Assembly: GCF_904846645.1 (NCBI RefSeq)
Contig: NZ_CAJHBO010000001.1
Coordinates: 248,001 to 312,000, forward strand
Source of the DNA: Psychrobacter sp. Pi2-1
GTDB lineage: Bacteria; Pseudomonadota; Gammaproteobacteria; Pseudomonadales; Moraxellaceae
DNA: 64,000 nt
Reading direction: 5' to 3'
The notes under the pieces are model-generated. The model had not been told where the DNA came from, searched no databases, and saw only the letters and a list, made by a program, of their open reading frames with translations. Below are positions 9,112-17,754 of this stretch, piece by piece. The translations under genes were made by a program, and so were the position numbers. The stretch's first letter is position 1, and each line of letters begins with the position of its first letter.

Positions 9112-9912
9112 ATGACATCTGACGTAACTAAGACCTCATCTACAGATCCTAAGCAAACCAGTACAAATGCTCCTGAACAGCGTTATATCATCTGTATGAA
9201 ATGGGGCGACAAATATGGTCCTGAATACGTCAATCGTCTCTACAACATGGTTAGTCGACATCTCACCCTAGATTTTCAAATGGTTTGCTTGACCGATGAC
9301 AGCACAGGTATTGACCCTGCGATTGCCTGTTATCCGATACCTGACATGGATTTACCAGCAGGTCCTGAACGTGGTTGGAAAAAACTGACTACCTTTAAGC
9401 CTGAGCTGTATGATTTAAAAGGTGTGGCCCTATTTTTAGATATTGATATCGTCATTGTCGATAATATCGATGCGTTTTTTACTTATCAAGCTGAGCATGA
9501 GGACAGTGTCGTCATCATCCGCGACTGGAAAAAACCTTGGCGCATGATTGGCAACAGCTCTGTTTATCGCTTCAATATTGGCATGAATACCTATCCTGAT
9601 TTGCTGTCCAATTTTGAGCGAAACTTTGAAACTATTCGCACCCAAGTACGTCACGAGCAGGCCTATCTCTCTAACTATTTGCGTGAGCATCATCACCTAG
9701 AGTATTGGGACAAAACATGGTGTGTCAGCTTTAAGTATCAATGTATTGCGCCGATTCCTTTTAACTTTGTACGCACACCTACTCTGCCGGATGATGCAAA
9801 AATCGTTATCTTCCATGGTGAGATTAACCCGCCAGATGCAATTGCTGGCAGTGGCGGTAAATGGTATCGACATGTGAAGCCAAGCCCATGGTTAAAAGAC
9901 CATTGGCAATAG
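9112..9912 (+). CDS. Putative glycosyltransferase
   Basis: A 266-residue soluble protein with a hydrophilic Thr/Ser-rich first 23 residues and then a GT-A-like pattern: YIICMKWGDKYG, a CLTDD segment, and FLDIDIVIVDN, where DID (about residues 114-116) fits a DXD metal/nucleotide-sugar site. RFNIGMN and IVIFHGE are further family-like blocks. There is no membrane segment. It lies between a lipid A acyltransferase homologue and an LPS-type gene on the same strand, so a role in lipooligosaccharide assembly is inferred. The exact GT family and donor sugar are not determined. Confidence 0.7.
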   Translation: MTSDVTKTSSTDPKQTSTNAPEQRYIICMKWGDKYGPEYVNRLYNMVSRHLTLDFQMVCLTDDSTGIDPAIACYPIPDMDLPAGPERGWKKLTTFKPELYDLKGVALFLDIDIVIVDNIDAFFTYQAEHEDSVVIIRDWKKPWRMIGNSSVYRFNIGMNTYPDLLSNFERNFETIRTQVRHEQAYLSNYLREHHHLEYWDKTWCVSFKYQCIAPIPFNFVRTPTLPDDAKIVIFHGEINPPDAIAGSGGKWYRHVKPSPWLKDHWQ

Positions 9913-10008
9913 ATGCTTAGCAATTAACCATATTTAGACAATTTATAATTAGCATAAAGGCCGTGTATTAAGATATAAGATAGGTGAAATAAACGACTGG
10001 AAAATAGT

Positions 10009-10866
10009 ATGGCGCTATATTTGAGATTACCTGCTACCGCTGGGTTCAATATTGATAATGAGCTCATCATTATCAATGCTTTTAATGCCAATGAACCAGC
10101 ACAAAGCCTGCATGGAAAAGACGTCAATATTATCGCCTCAGGGCCATCTATACAGCAGCTGCCGTTAGCAGAGCTACTAGATACGCCTACTATTTTTGTC
10201 AATGGCAGTATCAGCCTGATTGGGCAGCATCAGTTTACCGATATTGTTGGTTACGTCATCAGTGATGCGCGCTTTATCAATCATCAGCCTGAGATTTTAC
10301 AGCAGTACTATACGGGTCAACCTCTATATGCAACGTTAGCTGTCTTTGAAGCAATGGCAACCACGCACCCTGATATTATGCGAACGTATCATCATGCCAT
10401 GCGAGTGTTGTATCCCGTAGATAGGCCATGGGGAGTGAAGTCAAACAAGCTATCTTTTAGTAAGCTTATCTTTAAGAAAAAATTACTCAATAAAAAAATG
10501 CCGCTATCGTACTTTATCAATAATCCAAACTTTATCATTGATAGCGATCATAAAGCGGCTGACATCGGCGTCTCTCTTAACATTACTCATGGATTTGTGG
10601 AAGCAGGAACCGTTGCTTATGTCGCGGCGCAGTTAGCGTTTTCGCGTCAAGCAGCGAGTATTCATCTGTACGGTATTGACCTGCTTAACAGTAAGCAACC
10701 ACGGTTTTATGAAAATAAAAACAATAGTGCGCCAAGTATGCTCAGCAAAGTCATGAACGAGCGGATTGTCCCTTCGTTTAACTTGCTTGGCAGAATCTAT
10801 CAATCGCATGGTGTACCCGTCTTCAACCACTCTCCTATCTCTAAATCGCTATTTGACACTTTTTAA
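10009..10866 (+). CDS. Putative lipopolysaccharide biosynthesis protein (GT42/DUF115-like fold)
   Basis: Protein of 285 residues. Near residue 40 the segment NIIASGPSIQQLPL is the nucleotide-binding-like GPS motif shared by GT42 sialyltransferase-type and DUF115/MptE-like proteins; IFVNGSISL and the later IHLYGIDLL also fit that fold. No signal peptide or membrane helix is evident. It follows the putative glycosyltransferase by 96 bases on the same strand, in a glycan gene block, and ends just before a convergent GT4 gene. A glycan-transfer role is plausible, but sugar and acceptor are unknown. Confidence 0.6.
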   Translation: MALYLRLPATAGFNIDNELIIINAFNANEPAQSLHGKDVNIIASGPSIQQLPLAELLDTPTIFVNGSISLIGQHQFTDIVGYVISDARFINHQPEILQQYYTGQPLYATLAVFEAMATTHPDIMRTYHHAMRVLYPVDRPWGVKSNKLSFSKLIFKKKLLNKKMPLSYFINNPNFIIDSDHKAADIGVSLNITHGFVEAGTVAYVAAQLAFSRQAASIHLYGIDLLNSKQPRFYENKNNSAPSMLSKVMNERIVPSFNLLGRIYQSHGVPVFNHSPISKSLFDTF

Positions 10867-10935
10867 TTAATGACTCGCAATTAATAATCTCTACTTGATG
10901 GCGTTTAATTAAGAACTACTACACGTTATAAACCT

Positions 10936-12093
10936 TCATTTTTTATCTGAATCTAAAACAGAACCAAAGGCTAAGTACTGTCTTGCAATATGTTCAGGCA
11001 GCAACTGCTTGTTTAGTGGCACGATATAATCTGTAAGGTTGTCTATGGCTTGGTCGATAAGCATGGCCAACCCATCAATATCACCTACCGCAATCAAGTT
11101 CTGCTCAGGTAATAGCTCTCGTGGACCAAAAGGACAATCCGTACTGATTACTGGCACACCCAGTGCCTGCGCCTCTACGATGACATAACCAAAACCTTCA
11201 AACTTAGAAGTAAGCACCATTAGTGCAGCTGACCTAATTAATGGATAAGGGTTGGTCTGAAAGCCTAAAAATTTAATACTATCGCTAATATTTAGTTGGA
11301 CAGCCAACTGTTTAATCTCTGCTTCAAGCCTACCTTTACCCACTAGTACTAACGGCAGCTTTCGTTCTGTTTTGGCATATGCCTGTAGCAAGTCTCGATG
11401 ACCTTTCATGCTATCAAAAGAGGCAACATGTATAATGTACTCTTTATCTACTAAGCCGAAATCTTCAAGATGGCTAGACGCTGCTGCTTTGGTATTTATA
11501 TCAGTAGCATCACAAGGATTGTAGATTGTTGTGGTTTTGGTGATATTTCCTATAAGATCAATCAAATCTTGGCGTGCACCCTTACTTACACAGCTACAAG
11601 GATGAGCGCCATAGACCGTTTTCAAATGATTTATAGTCTGTACTGACGACTCTAATAATTGGTTTTGGAACTGCTTTGATAGCGCTGTATGCAGTACATT
11701 TACGATATTTGGCAACTGGCTATATGCCATAATCCAGTTTATTTTATAGATATTGGCCAGTATCAAATCTGGCACTCCTATTTGGCTAAGCACGTAAGTA
11801 TCAATACGTTTAGCAACTGATTCGTAGGCTTGTGCTTGCGTAGATTCTGGGTCGAGATTCTGCTCAGAAAACATCTCATCATATGGCACGATATGATATT
11901 GCACACGAGCGTCTAGTAGCATATCTTGCGTCGCTTCCAAGCATAGGATATGAGTACGATAGCCCATATCTGCGTAAGCGCTTGCCAACGTCGTAACCAT
12001 ACGCTCAGCACCACGACCTTCAAGCGCTTTTAAAATAAATAGAATAGTAGGTGGCATCAGTGTCTCAGCTTGATTTTTTAACGGTATAGGCAT
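10936..12093 (-). CDS. Glycosyltransferase family 4 protein
   Basis: Retaining GT-B glycosyltransferase of 385 residues. The GT4 signature E-x7-E is seen in EGFGYVIVEAQALGVPVIS, and an N-terminal GRGAERMVTTLASAYADMG segment forms the acceptor-side Rossmann domain; IIHVASFDSMKGHRDLLQA begins the donor domain. It probably adds a sugar to the lipooligosaccharide core on the cytoplasmic face of the inner membrane. It is the only minus-strand gene of the glycan block, convergent with 10009-10866 and divergent from the Stealth gene, so it may be regulated separately. Confidence 0.85.
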   Translation of the reverse strand: MPIPLKNQAETLMPPTILFILKALEGRGAERMVTTLASAYADMGYRTHILCLEATQDMLLDARVQYHIVPYDEMFSEQNLDPESTQAQAYESVAKRIDTYVLSQIGVPDLILANIYKINWIMAYSQLPNIVNVLHTALSKQFQNQLLESSVQTINHLKTVYGAHPCSCVSKGARQDLIDLIGNITKTTTIYNPCDATDINTKAAASSHLEDFGLVDKEYIIHVASFDSMKGHRDLLQAYAKTERKLPLVLVGKGRLEAEIKQLAVQLNISDSIKFLGFQTNPYPLIRSAALMVLTSKFEGFGYVIVEAQALGVPVISTDCPFGPRELLPEQNLIAVGDIDGLAMLIDQAIDNLTDYIVPLNKQLLPEHIARQYLAFGSVLDSDKK

Positions 12094-12175
12094 GATAGGT
12101 TAGCCAAATGAATGCAACTATGGTCATAATTATTGCAGCGTTCTGACTTTATATGCTAGTCTCACCTACCGCTGG

Positions 12176-12206
12176 TGCTCGGCATTTACTTAGTAAAGTA
12201 CGAGCA
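12176..12206. repeat. Nested inverted repeat in the GT4/Stealth divergent region
   Basis: Outer arms TGCTCG and CGAGCA enclose inner arms TTTACT and AGTAAA, separated by 3x3 internal mismatches and a one-base centre. There is no T-run on either side, so it is not an obvious terminator; it may be an operator or leader hairpin. Confidence 0.5.
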
Positions 12207-12353
12207 GGATTTAACGGTATCTCTATAAAAAATTATGATTAGTCTAACTATCTAAATCGATTAAACCTTGTTAATAATCGCATCAGCAAATATCATAGCT
12301 GATCTAATATCGCTACTAAAATAGACGCATATCCGATGAGAACAGGATCAGTT

Positions 12354-13370
12354 ATGAAGCAGCCTAGTGAAAACACATTAGACATCGTCATTGCTTGGGT
12401 AGATGGCGCAGACCCTGTACTCAAACGAAAGCGAGGACAGTATAAGCCAACTAAAGAAGTGGCATCTGACGCAATAACTGACACGCGTTTCGCCAGTGAC
12501 GATGAGATATATTATAATATTGCTTCTATCATCAAATATGTGCCTTTTTGTCGTCATATATATATTGTCACAGATCAACAAAAGCCAGCGTTCGTCGATG
12601 AGTTTGCCAAGCAAGGTATTTGCTCAGCAGATAAAATACGTATCATTGATCATAAGGACATATTTTCGGGTTACGAACAGTTTTTACCTACGTTTAATAG
12701 CACTTCAATCGAGACGATGGTATGGAATATTAAAGGGCTATCTGATTACTTCATCTATATGAACGATGATTTCTTTTTTAACCAACCGGTAAAAATGGAT
12801 GAATTTTTGGATGATGAAAAAATTATTATTCATGGCCATTGGCAAAAGAAAATAGTACTTAATACTAAAATGAAATATCGGCAACTCTTAAACAAATTTT
12901 TAGAGACTCCTATTCAGCCTAAATATACTACAGCTCAAATGTTAGGCTCTATACCTCTTAAGACTAACCAATTCTTCAAGATACATCATTATCCTCATAT
13001 TGTTGACAAGAGCATATTAAGCAGCTATTTACTAAGCAACCTTACTTTTCTGGAAAGTCAGATAAAGCATCGTTTTAGAGATATATCTCAATTCGATCCA
13101 ATTTCTTTGGCTAATCACTTAAGCATACAGAAAAATCAAGCCGTTCTGAAACCTGATTTAAACCTAAACTATCTTAAAAATGAATATAGCGTAGAGAAAT
13201 TCATAAAAAATTTAGATGATGAATCTATAAAATACGGTTGTATTCAAAGTATGGACTTATTAAGTGAAGGGTTTTCGCAAAAAGTGAATAAAGCAATGAT
13301 TAAAAAGTTCTATCTATACTTACCCGAATCGTTGTTGAGAGAAGAAACCCAATGTGCTATTAAAAGGTAA
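12354..13370 (+). CDS. Stealth family sugar-phosphate transferase
   Basis: Stealth proteins transfer hexose-1-phosphate from nucleotide sugars, making phosphodiester-linked capsule or LOS, and are related to the GlcNAc-1-phosphotransferase of animals. Conserved region 1 (DIVIAWVDGADP, residues 10-21) and region 2 (SDDEIYYNIASII, from 48, to YMNDDFFFNQP, 136-145) are clear. I prefer the ATG at 12354 because AGGA lies six bases before it; an ATG at 12336 is also in frame but lacks a ribosome binding site. At 338 residues it is typical. It heads a tightly spaced AT-rich run; the next gene begins five bases after its stop. Confidence 0.88.
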   Translation: MKQPSENTLDIVIAWVDGADPVLKRKRGQYKPTKEVASDAITDTRFASDDEIYYNIASIIKYVPFCRHIYIVTDQQKPAFVDEFAKQGICSADKIRIIDHKDIFSGYEQFLPTFNSTSIETMVWNIKGLSDYFIYMNDDFFFNQPVKMDEFLDDEKIIIHGHWQKKIVLNTKMKYRQLLNKFLETPIQPKYTTAQMLGSIPLKTNQFFKIHHYPHIVDKSILSSYLLSNLTFLESQIKHRFRDISQFDPISLANHLSIQKNQAVLKPDLNLNYLKNEYSVEKFIKNLDDESIKYGCIQSMDLLSEGFSQKVNKAMIKKFYLYLPESLLREETQCAIKR

Positions 13371-13375
13371 ATGAT

Positions 13376-14140
13376 ATGAAAGTTCTTACTTACTTGATCA
13401 ACCTAGACGGTAGCGATGAGCGCCTAGAAAGATCGAGACAACAGCTTAATAATATTGGTTGGTCATTTGAACGCATCGCTGCCTATGATGGCCGCGGCAA
13501 AGCTTTATCGGAGTTTATAGACTATGATGACAAACGAGCCAGAAGTAATTTAGGTCGTAGTCTTTTAAATTCAGAAATCGGCTGCTATTTAAGCCATTAT
13601 CAATGTGCACAAAAGTTCCTAGAAACTGATGCTGATATTTTAGTTGTATTAGAAGATGATATGAAGATGATCAGTAGTTTTAAACCTGTTATTGATAAAA
13701 CACTGACGTATCTACATACTCATCCAGAGTTGGACTGGTATCTGGTTAATATCGCAGCTAAAAAGAAGAAGCTTGCTAAAGACATTGTTACTTTTGATGC
13801 ACATACTTTATGGCATGCTTATTACTTCCCTATCCGCGGCTTAGGGCTTATTTGGTCACGCAAAGGTGCAGAAGAGTTTATTAAACAAGGTAAGACCATT
13901 GATATGCCTGTCGACATTTTCTTCCAAAGATGGCTTAGCCAAAATGGTAAAGGTCTAGGCCTATGGCCTGCACTGATCAGCCCAATGGGATTCGACAGCG
14001 ATATCTTAGGTACACAAGCGACCCAAAATATACAGCGTAAAGAAAAAGAAGGTAGAGACTCATCTTATAGTTTGAAAAAACAGAAAAGAATGTTGCAAGA
14101 TAAAGCCATAGCCATTAAAAACTTAATCATTACCAAATAA
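13376..14140 (+). CDS. Glycosyltransferase family 25 protein (first copy)
   Basis: LOS-type GT25 enzyme (family of Lgt/LpsA beta-galactosyl or glucosyl transferases). The N-terminal YLINLDGSDERLERS matches the family opening, SEIGCYLSHY the middle motif, and LEDD (92-95) the DXD-like metal site. The protein has 254 residues and no membrane segment. It begins five bases after the Stealth gene and is 17 bases from a second GT25 gene, so translation is probably coupled. It shares motifs but little close identity with that neighbour, suggesting a different linkage or acceptor. Confidence 0.88.
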   Translation: MKVLTYLINLDGSDERLERSRQQLNNIGWSFERIAAYDGRGKALSEFIDYDDKRARSNLGRSLLNSEIGCYLSHYQCAQKFLETDADILVVLEDDMKMISSFKPVIDKTLTYLHTHPELDWYLVNIAAKKKKLAKDIVTFDAHTLWHAYYFPIRGLGLIWSRKGAEEFIKQGKTIDMPVDIFFQRWLSQNGKGLGLWPALISPMGFDSDILGTQATQNIQRKEKEGRDSSYSLKKQKRMLQDKAIAIKNLIITK

Positions 14141-14157
14141 TGTAGGACCACCCTATT

Positions 14158-14925
14158 ATGAGAAAGTTTGTCATTAGCTTAGCCTCTGCAACCGACCGCA
14201 GAAAGCATATTGAATCAGAATTTGGTAAACATAACGTAAACTATGAATTTTTTGATGCTTTAACACCGGATGTTGCGAAACCTTATGCTGAACGTTTATC
14301 TTTAGACTTAGCATCTGCCAGTTTAACCTTAGGTGAAATAGCATGTATGATGAGTCACGTAGCAATTTGGGAAAAAATCATCAAAGAGAATTTAGCATAC
14401 GCCACTATTTTTGAAGATGATATTTATTTAGGTGACGATGCTGAGACGTTACTCAATTGCGACAAGTGGATTAAACTTGACTGGCAGATCGTTAAAATTG
14501 AAGCTTTTGCCAAAAAAACCTATTTATCAAAAGATACACATGCTGTCCTAGATGGTAAGCGCTATGTAACTGAATTAAAAGGTAAAAATTTAGGTACAGC
14601 AGGCTATATACTATCTCTGCAAGGTGCCAGAGTATATCTAGACTATATCAAAAATAATAACTTACTACCTCTAGATAGTTTGATGTTTGATAATTTTGTT
14701 ATTAATGGCTCTGAGCCAGTGCAACAGTTAGTACCTGCGTTATGTATCCAAGAAATGCTTTTACACAAGAATAACCCTTCTCTACCTAGTGCACTACTGA
14801 CAGATCGTAAAGATCGAATGAAACTAGAAAAGCAAAAAGGATTCGCTAAAGTACACAAAGAAGCTAGAAGATTAGTGACACAAGCTAAAAAAGCCCTTTT
14901 CGCGAAAGAAGTGCCTTTTAAATAA
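14158..14925 (+). CDS. Glycosyltransferase family 25 protein (second copy)
   Basis: A 255-residue GT25 enzyme: FVISLASATDRRKHIE at the N-terminus, GEIACMMSHVAIW (59-71) and FEDD (85-88). The C-terminal 40 residues are Lys/Arg-rich, which could help membrane association. It follows the first GT25 gene by 17 bases and precedes the GT6 gene by 60. Adjacent GT25 genes are typical of LOS outer-core loci in Moraxella, Neisseria and Haemophilus; the sugar is not determinable. Confidence 0.88.
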   Translation: MRKFVISLASATDRRKHIESEFGKHNVNYEFFDALTPDVAKPYAERLSLDLASASLTLGEIACMMSHVAIWEKIIKENLAYATIFEDDIYLGDDAETLLNCDKWIKLDWQIVKIEAFAKKTYLSKDTHAVLDGKRYVTELKGKNLGTAGYILSLQGARVYLDYIKNNNLLPLDSLMFDNFVINGSEPVQQLVPALCIQEMLLHKNNPSLPSALLTDRKDRMKLEKQKGFAKVHKEARRLVTQAKKALFAKEVPFK

Positions 14926-14985
14926 TTTTTTCGATATCGACTATAAATCATAGACAATAATTTCATTACGACGATCGAGTTTGCT

Positions 14986-15867
14986 ATGCCACCAACTATT
15001 TCTACAATAGATAATCACCCTCAACCATCTGTTGCCATTCTATATATTGCAACTGGTCGGTACACTGTGTTTTGGGATTACTTCTATAAATCTGCTGAAA
15101 AATATTTACTACCGAATTGTGATAAACATTACGTTTTGTTCACAGATAATATAGAGTTATTGAATAAGCAGTCTGAGTATCTTAATGTTTCTATGATAAA
15201 ACAGGAAGCCTTGCAATGGCCTTATATAGCATTAATGAGATATCAAATATTTTTAAATGCTCGTCAGTTTATTAGTTCTTTTGACTTTTCATTTTACTTT
15301 AATGGCAATACAGAATTTTTAGATACAATATTTCAAGAAGATTTACTACCATTAAAAGATCATGAAAAACTGACTCTTTATCTACAGCCACATGTATTTC
15401 ATCGTCATAGAAGAAAGTATCCTTATGACCGTAACCCTCAATCCCAAGCATATATCCCCTATAATCAAGGAAGGCATTATTTTGCTGGTGGTATTCTAGG
15501 CGGTAAAACAAATGCGTTTTTAGAGCTATGTGAGTTATTGAATGCACAAACAGAAACAGATCTGAAAAATAATATTATCGCTTTATGGCATGATGAGAGC
15601 TATTTAAATAAGTTTGCTCTGGGACGCGCAGATATTAAAATACTACCCCCGTACTTCACACGTGGTGAGCGTGAATACTGGAAGAAAACCTCTAAGTTAA
15701 TGTTCTCTGATAAGTCCCATTATCGTTTTGGCGGGCACTCATATCTCAGAGGTGAGACTAATAATAAGATTACTCAAGCTGAATGGAAAAAGAATAATGG
15801 CAGACGTAAAAGAAAACTCAAAACTCGATTCAGACAATATATCGCCTCGCTTTTTTTCAGACAGTAA
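14986..15867 (+). CDS. Glycosyltransferase family 6 protein (ABO-type, NXN variant)
   Basis: GT6 is the family of mammalian blood-group A/B transferases and alpha-1,3-galactosyltransferase. Family blocks are visible: AILYIATGRYTVFW (17-30), FYKSAEKYLLP, YVLFTD (49-54), WPYIALMRY, YFAGGILGG (165-173) and WHDESYLNKF (201-210). The usual DXD metal site is replaced by NGN (106-108, within YFNGNTEF), the change known for bacterial GT6 enzymes such as BoGT6a, which work without metal. It has 293 residues, with a basic C-terminus and no N-terminal anchor. It likely transfers Gal or GalNAc in alpha-1,3 linkage to LOS; donor and acceptor are inferred from the family. Confidence 0.85.
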   Translation: MPPTISTIDNHPQPSVAILYIATGRYTVFWDYFYKSAEKYLLPNCDKHYVLFTDNIELLNKQSEYLNVSMIKQEALQWPYIALMRYQIFLNARQFISSFDFSFYFNGNTEFLDTIFQEDLLPLKDHEKLTLYLQPHVFHRHRRKYPYDRNPQSQAYIPYNQGRHYFAGGILGGKTNAFLELCELLNAQTETDLKNNIIALWHDESYLNKFALGRADIKILPPYFTRGEREYWKKTSKLMFSDKSHYRFGGHSYLRGETNNKITQAEWKKNNGRRKRKLKTRFRQYIASLFFRQ

Positions 15868-16822
15868 AGCGTATACAAGGTTAAAAAGAAAAAAGAAAAA
15901 ACCCTATCGCTATCTTTATAACGTAGTCACACCTAGAAGCAAGCGCAAAACTTTTGAAAAGAAAGCTGACTTCGAACAGCAAAACCAAGTTGCAAAGTGC
16001 TGGGCACAATTTATTGAGCTATATAACCATGGCAAGTTAATGACTTTTTCATTGCAGCCAAAAAAAGAATTTAAGAACGAAAAAATCATTTGGCAATACT
16101 GGGGGCAAGGTATTACTGAAAACCGTCTTCCTGAATCAGTTAAATTATACTTTAAGTCAGTAGACAAACATGCTGCTGACTATAAAATCATCCGTCTAGA
16201 TGACAGCAATATCTACGACTATCTAGATTTACCTGATTTTATTTGGGATAAAAAAACGTCTCCAGGTTTCAGACCAGCCTTCTTTGCTGATTTAGTGCGT
16301 CTTGCCTTGCTCGATGTTTATGGCGGTATTTGGTTAGATGCAACGATTTACCTCTCTGCACCTCTACCTGCCGTGCTGAAAAATAGTGGTTTCTTTATGT
16401 ATCAACGTGCCGAAGATGCACGAGATAAAGAACAATGGAAAAAATTTAACAAGAGCTATTTTTCTTGGGAAAGTGACCATAAAATTAATGTGTTAAATAG
16501 CGTTATCTTTGCTCGAAAAAATGATCCGGTTATTCATACCTGTTTAGACTTAATTTTAAATTTTTGGAAAACACAAGAATATATCCCTCATTATTTTTTC
16601 TTCCAGATTTTATTTGATACGCTTATAAAAGGCGAGCTTGCAGGATATCAATGCCCTATCATTGATGATACTAAACCTCATTTATTGGTTGCGTCACTAG
16701 ACAAACCTTACAATGAAACTGAATATCAAAATATTATCTCGCAAGCCAGTATACATAAAATGTCTTATGTGAAAGACATAAAGCCTAACTCGTATTATGA
16801 GTATCTATTGAAGAATACTTGA
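15797..16822 (+). CDS. Capsular polysaccharide synthesis-type glycosyltransferase (GT32-like)
   Basis: Protein of the Caps_synth/GT32 type: IIWQYWGQG (97-105) opens the domain, and FRPAFFADLVRLALLDVYGG leads to IWLDATIY (178-185), whose D-x-x replaces a strict DXD. I take the ATG at 15797 (GGA about ten bases upstream), giving 341 residues and a 71-base overlap with the GT6 gene; an upstream in-frame start at 15728 would lengthen the overlap to 140 bases. The first 60 residues are highly basic. It is the last transferase of the AT-rich run and probably modifies LOS or capsule. Confidence 0.8.
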   Translation: MADVKENSKLDSDNISPRFFSDSKAYTRLKRKKKKPYRYLYNVVTPRSKRKTFEKKADFEQQNQVAKCWAQFIELYNHGKLMTFSLQPKKEFKNEKIIWQYWGQGITENRLPESVKLYFKSVDKHAADYKIIRLDDSNIYDYLDLPDFIWDKKTSPGFRPAFFADLVRLALLDVYGGIWLDATIYLSAPLPAVLKNSGFFMYQRAEDARDKEQWKKFNKSYFSWESDHKINVLNSVIFARKNDPVIHTCLDLILNFWKTQEYIPHYFFFQILFDTLIKGELAGYQCPIIDDTKPHLLVASLDKPYNETEYQNIISQASIHKMSYVKDIKPNSYYEYLLKNT

Positions 16823-17014
16823 TATTACTAGCTTAGAACACGACCTAAATAATAATATTTGTTGGTTAATCATTTATTAGTACTATTTTTGAGCTAACAA
16901 ATAACTTCTACCAACGTTATAACTGAAAGTCTAATATGTCATGATTAAACATCATATTTTATTATTTCGTAAATATTCAAATTTCAGATACTGCAGTATA
17001 GGAAAAACATAACC

Positions 17015-17647
17015 ATGCTCTTAACCAAAAACCTCAAATTACTAGGCCAAGGTACTCAGAAAATTGTATTTGAGCATCCAGTATATTCAGACAAAATAAT
17101 AAAAATTATGAATCCGAAACATGCTACTGCTGATGGTGCAAGGGCTAAGCAACATTATTTACGTGCACATCGCTCTCAAGGAATTTACAAACAGTTTCGT
17201 AGAGAGTTATTACAGTACTTGCAATTATGTAAAAATAGCTATGCTAAGCTTACTTATACTTTTCCTATCGAAACAGTTTACGGTATGATTGGAACAGACC
17301 AAGGGCTAGCACTAGTTACTGAAAAGATAACCTCTCCTAATGGCTCAGTTGTGTCTGTGTATGATTTAGACGAAGATAATAGCTTTGATAAAAGTCATGC
17401 AGATGCCTTAGATAAATTTTTTAATGAATGCTGTAACTTACACGTTGTATTTGGTGAAGTAAATATTGCAGGTATCATGTATACAGAACAAAGACACGGT
17501 ATTCCTGAATTTGTACTAGTTGATGGTATTGGTGATAAGCTGTTGATTCCATTCAGATCTATGAGCAAAACAATCAATAGCCGTAATGTTAGAAAAGTCG
17601 AAGCAAAAATAAAGTCTAAAATTAAATATTATAATATCGGACAGTGA
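17015..17647 (+). CDS. YrbL-like kinase-fold protein
   Basis: A 210-residue protein like E. coli YrbL, a small kinase-fold protein of the PhoP/PmrA regulon. The N-terminus has the glycine-rich GQGTQK (11-16) followed by KIIKIM, like an ATP-lobe Lys; FRRELLQYLQL resembles the alphaC segment; and FVLVDGIGDKLLIPFRS (about 167-183) matches the YrbL C-terminal DNIGESTLIPL block, where D-x-x replaces the DFG of kinases. It follows the glycan genes by 192 bases and is AT-rich like them, so it might phosphorylate a core sugar; neither substrate nor activity is proven. Confidence 0.7.
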   Translation: MLLTKNLKLLGQGTQKIVFEHPVYSDKIIKIMNPKHATADGARAKQHYLRAHRSQGIYKQFRRELLQYLQLCKNSYAKLTYTFPIETVYGMIGTDQGLALVTEKITSPNGSVVSVYDLDEDNSFDKSHADALDKFFNECCNLHVVFGEVNIAGIMYTEQRHGIPEFVLVDGIGDKLLIPFRSMSKTINSRNVRKVEAKIKSKIKYYNIGQ

Positions 17648-17690
17648 TATAAAAACAACGATTTATGGGCATGTTGATTTCTCTTTCAGA

Positions 17691-17733
17691 AAAAGAAAGC
17701 CAACACTATTAAATAGTGTTGGCTTTCTTTTTT
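17691..17733. terminator. Bidirectional terminator between the yrbL-like gene and ilvE
   Basis: A 20-base perfect inverted repeat with a one-base centre; the plus strand ends in a run of six T and the minus strand in TTTT. It serves the convergent yrbL-like (+) and ilvE (-) genes. Confidence 0.93.
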
Positions 17734-17754
17734 AGCACTTCTTTAGATATTATA

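Noticed and set aside
12162-12175. Minus-strand GCGGTAG resembling the ops element of RfaH-controlled LPS operons
   Set aside because: Only the core matches with one mismatch and the JUMPstart context is missing; it faces a single gene, so chance is likely.
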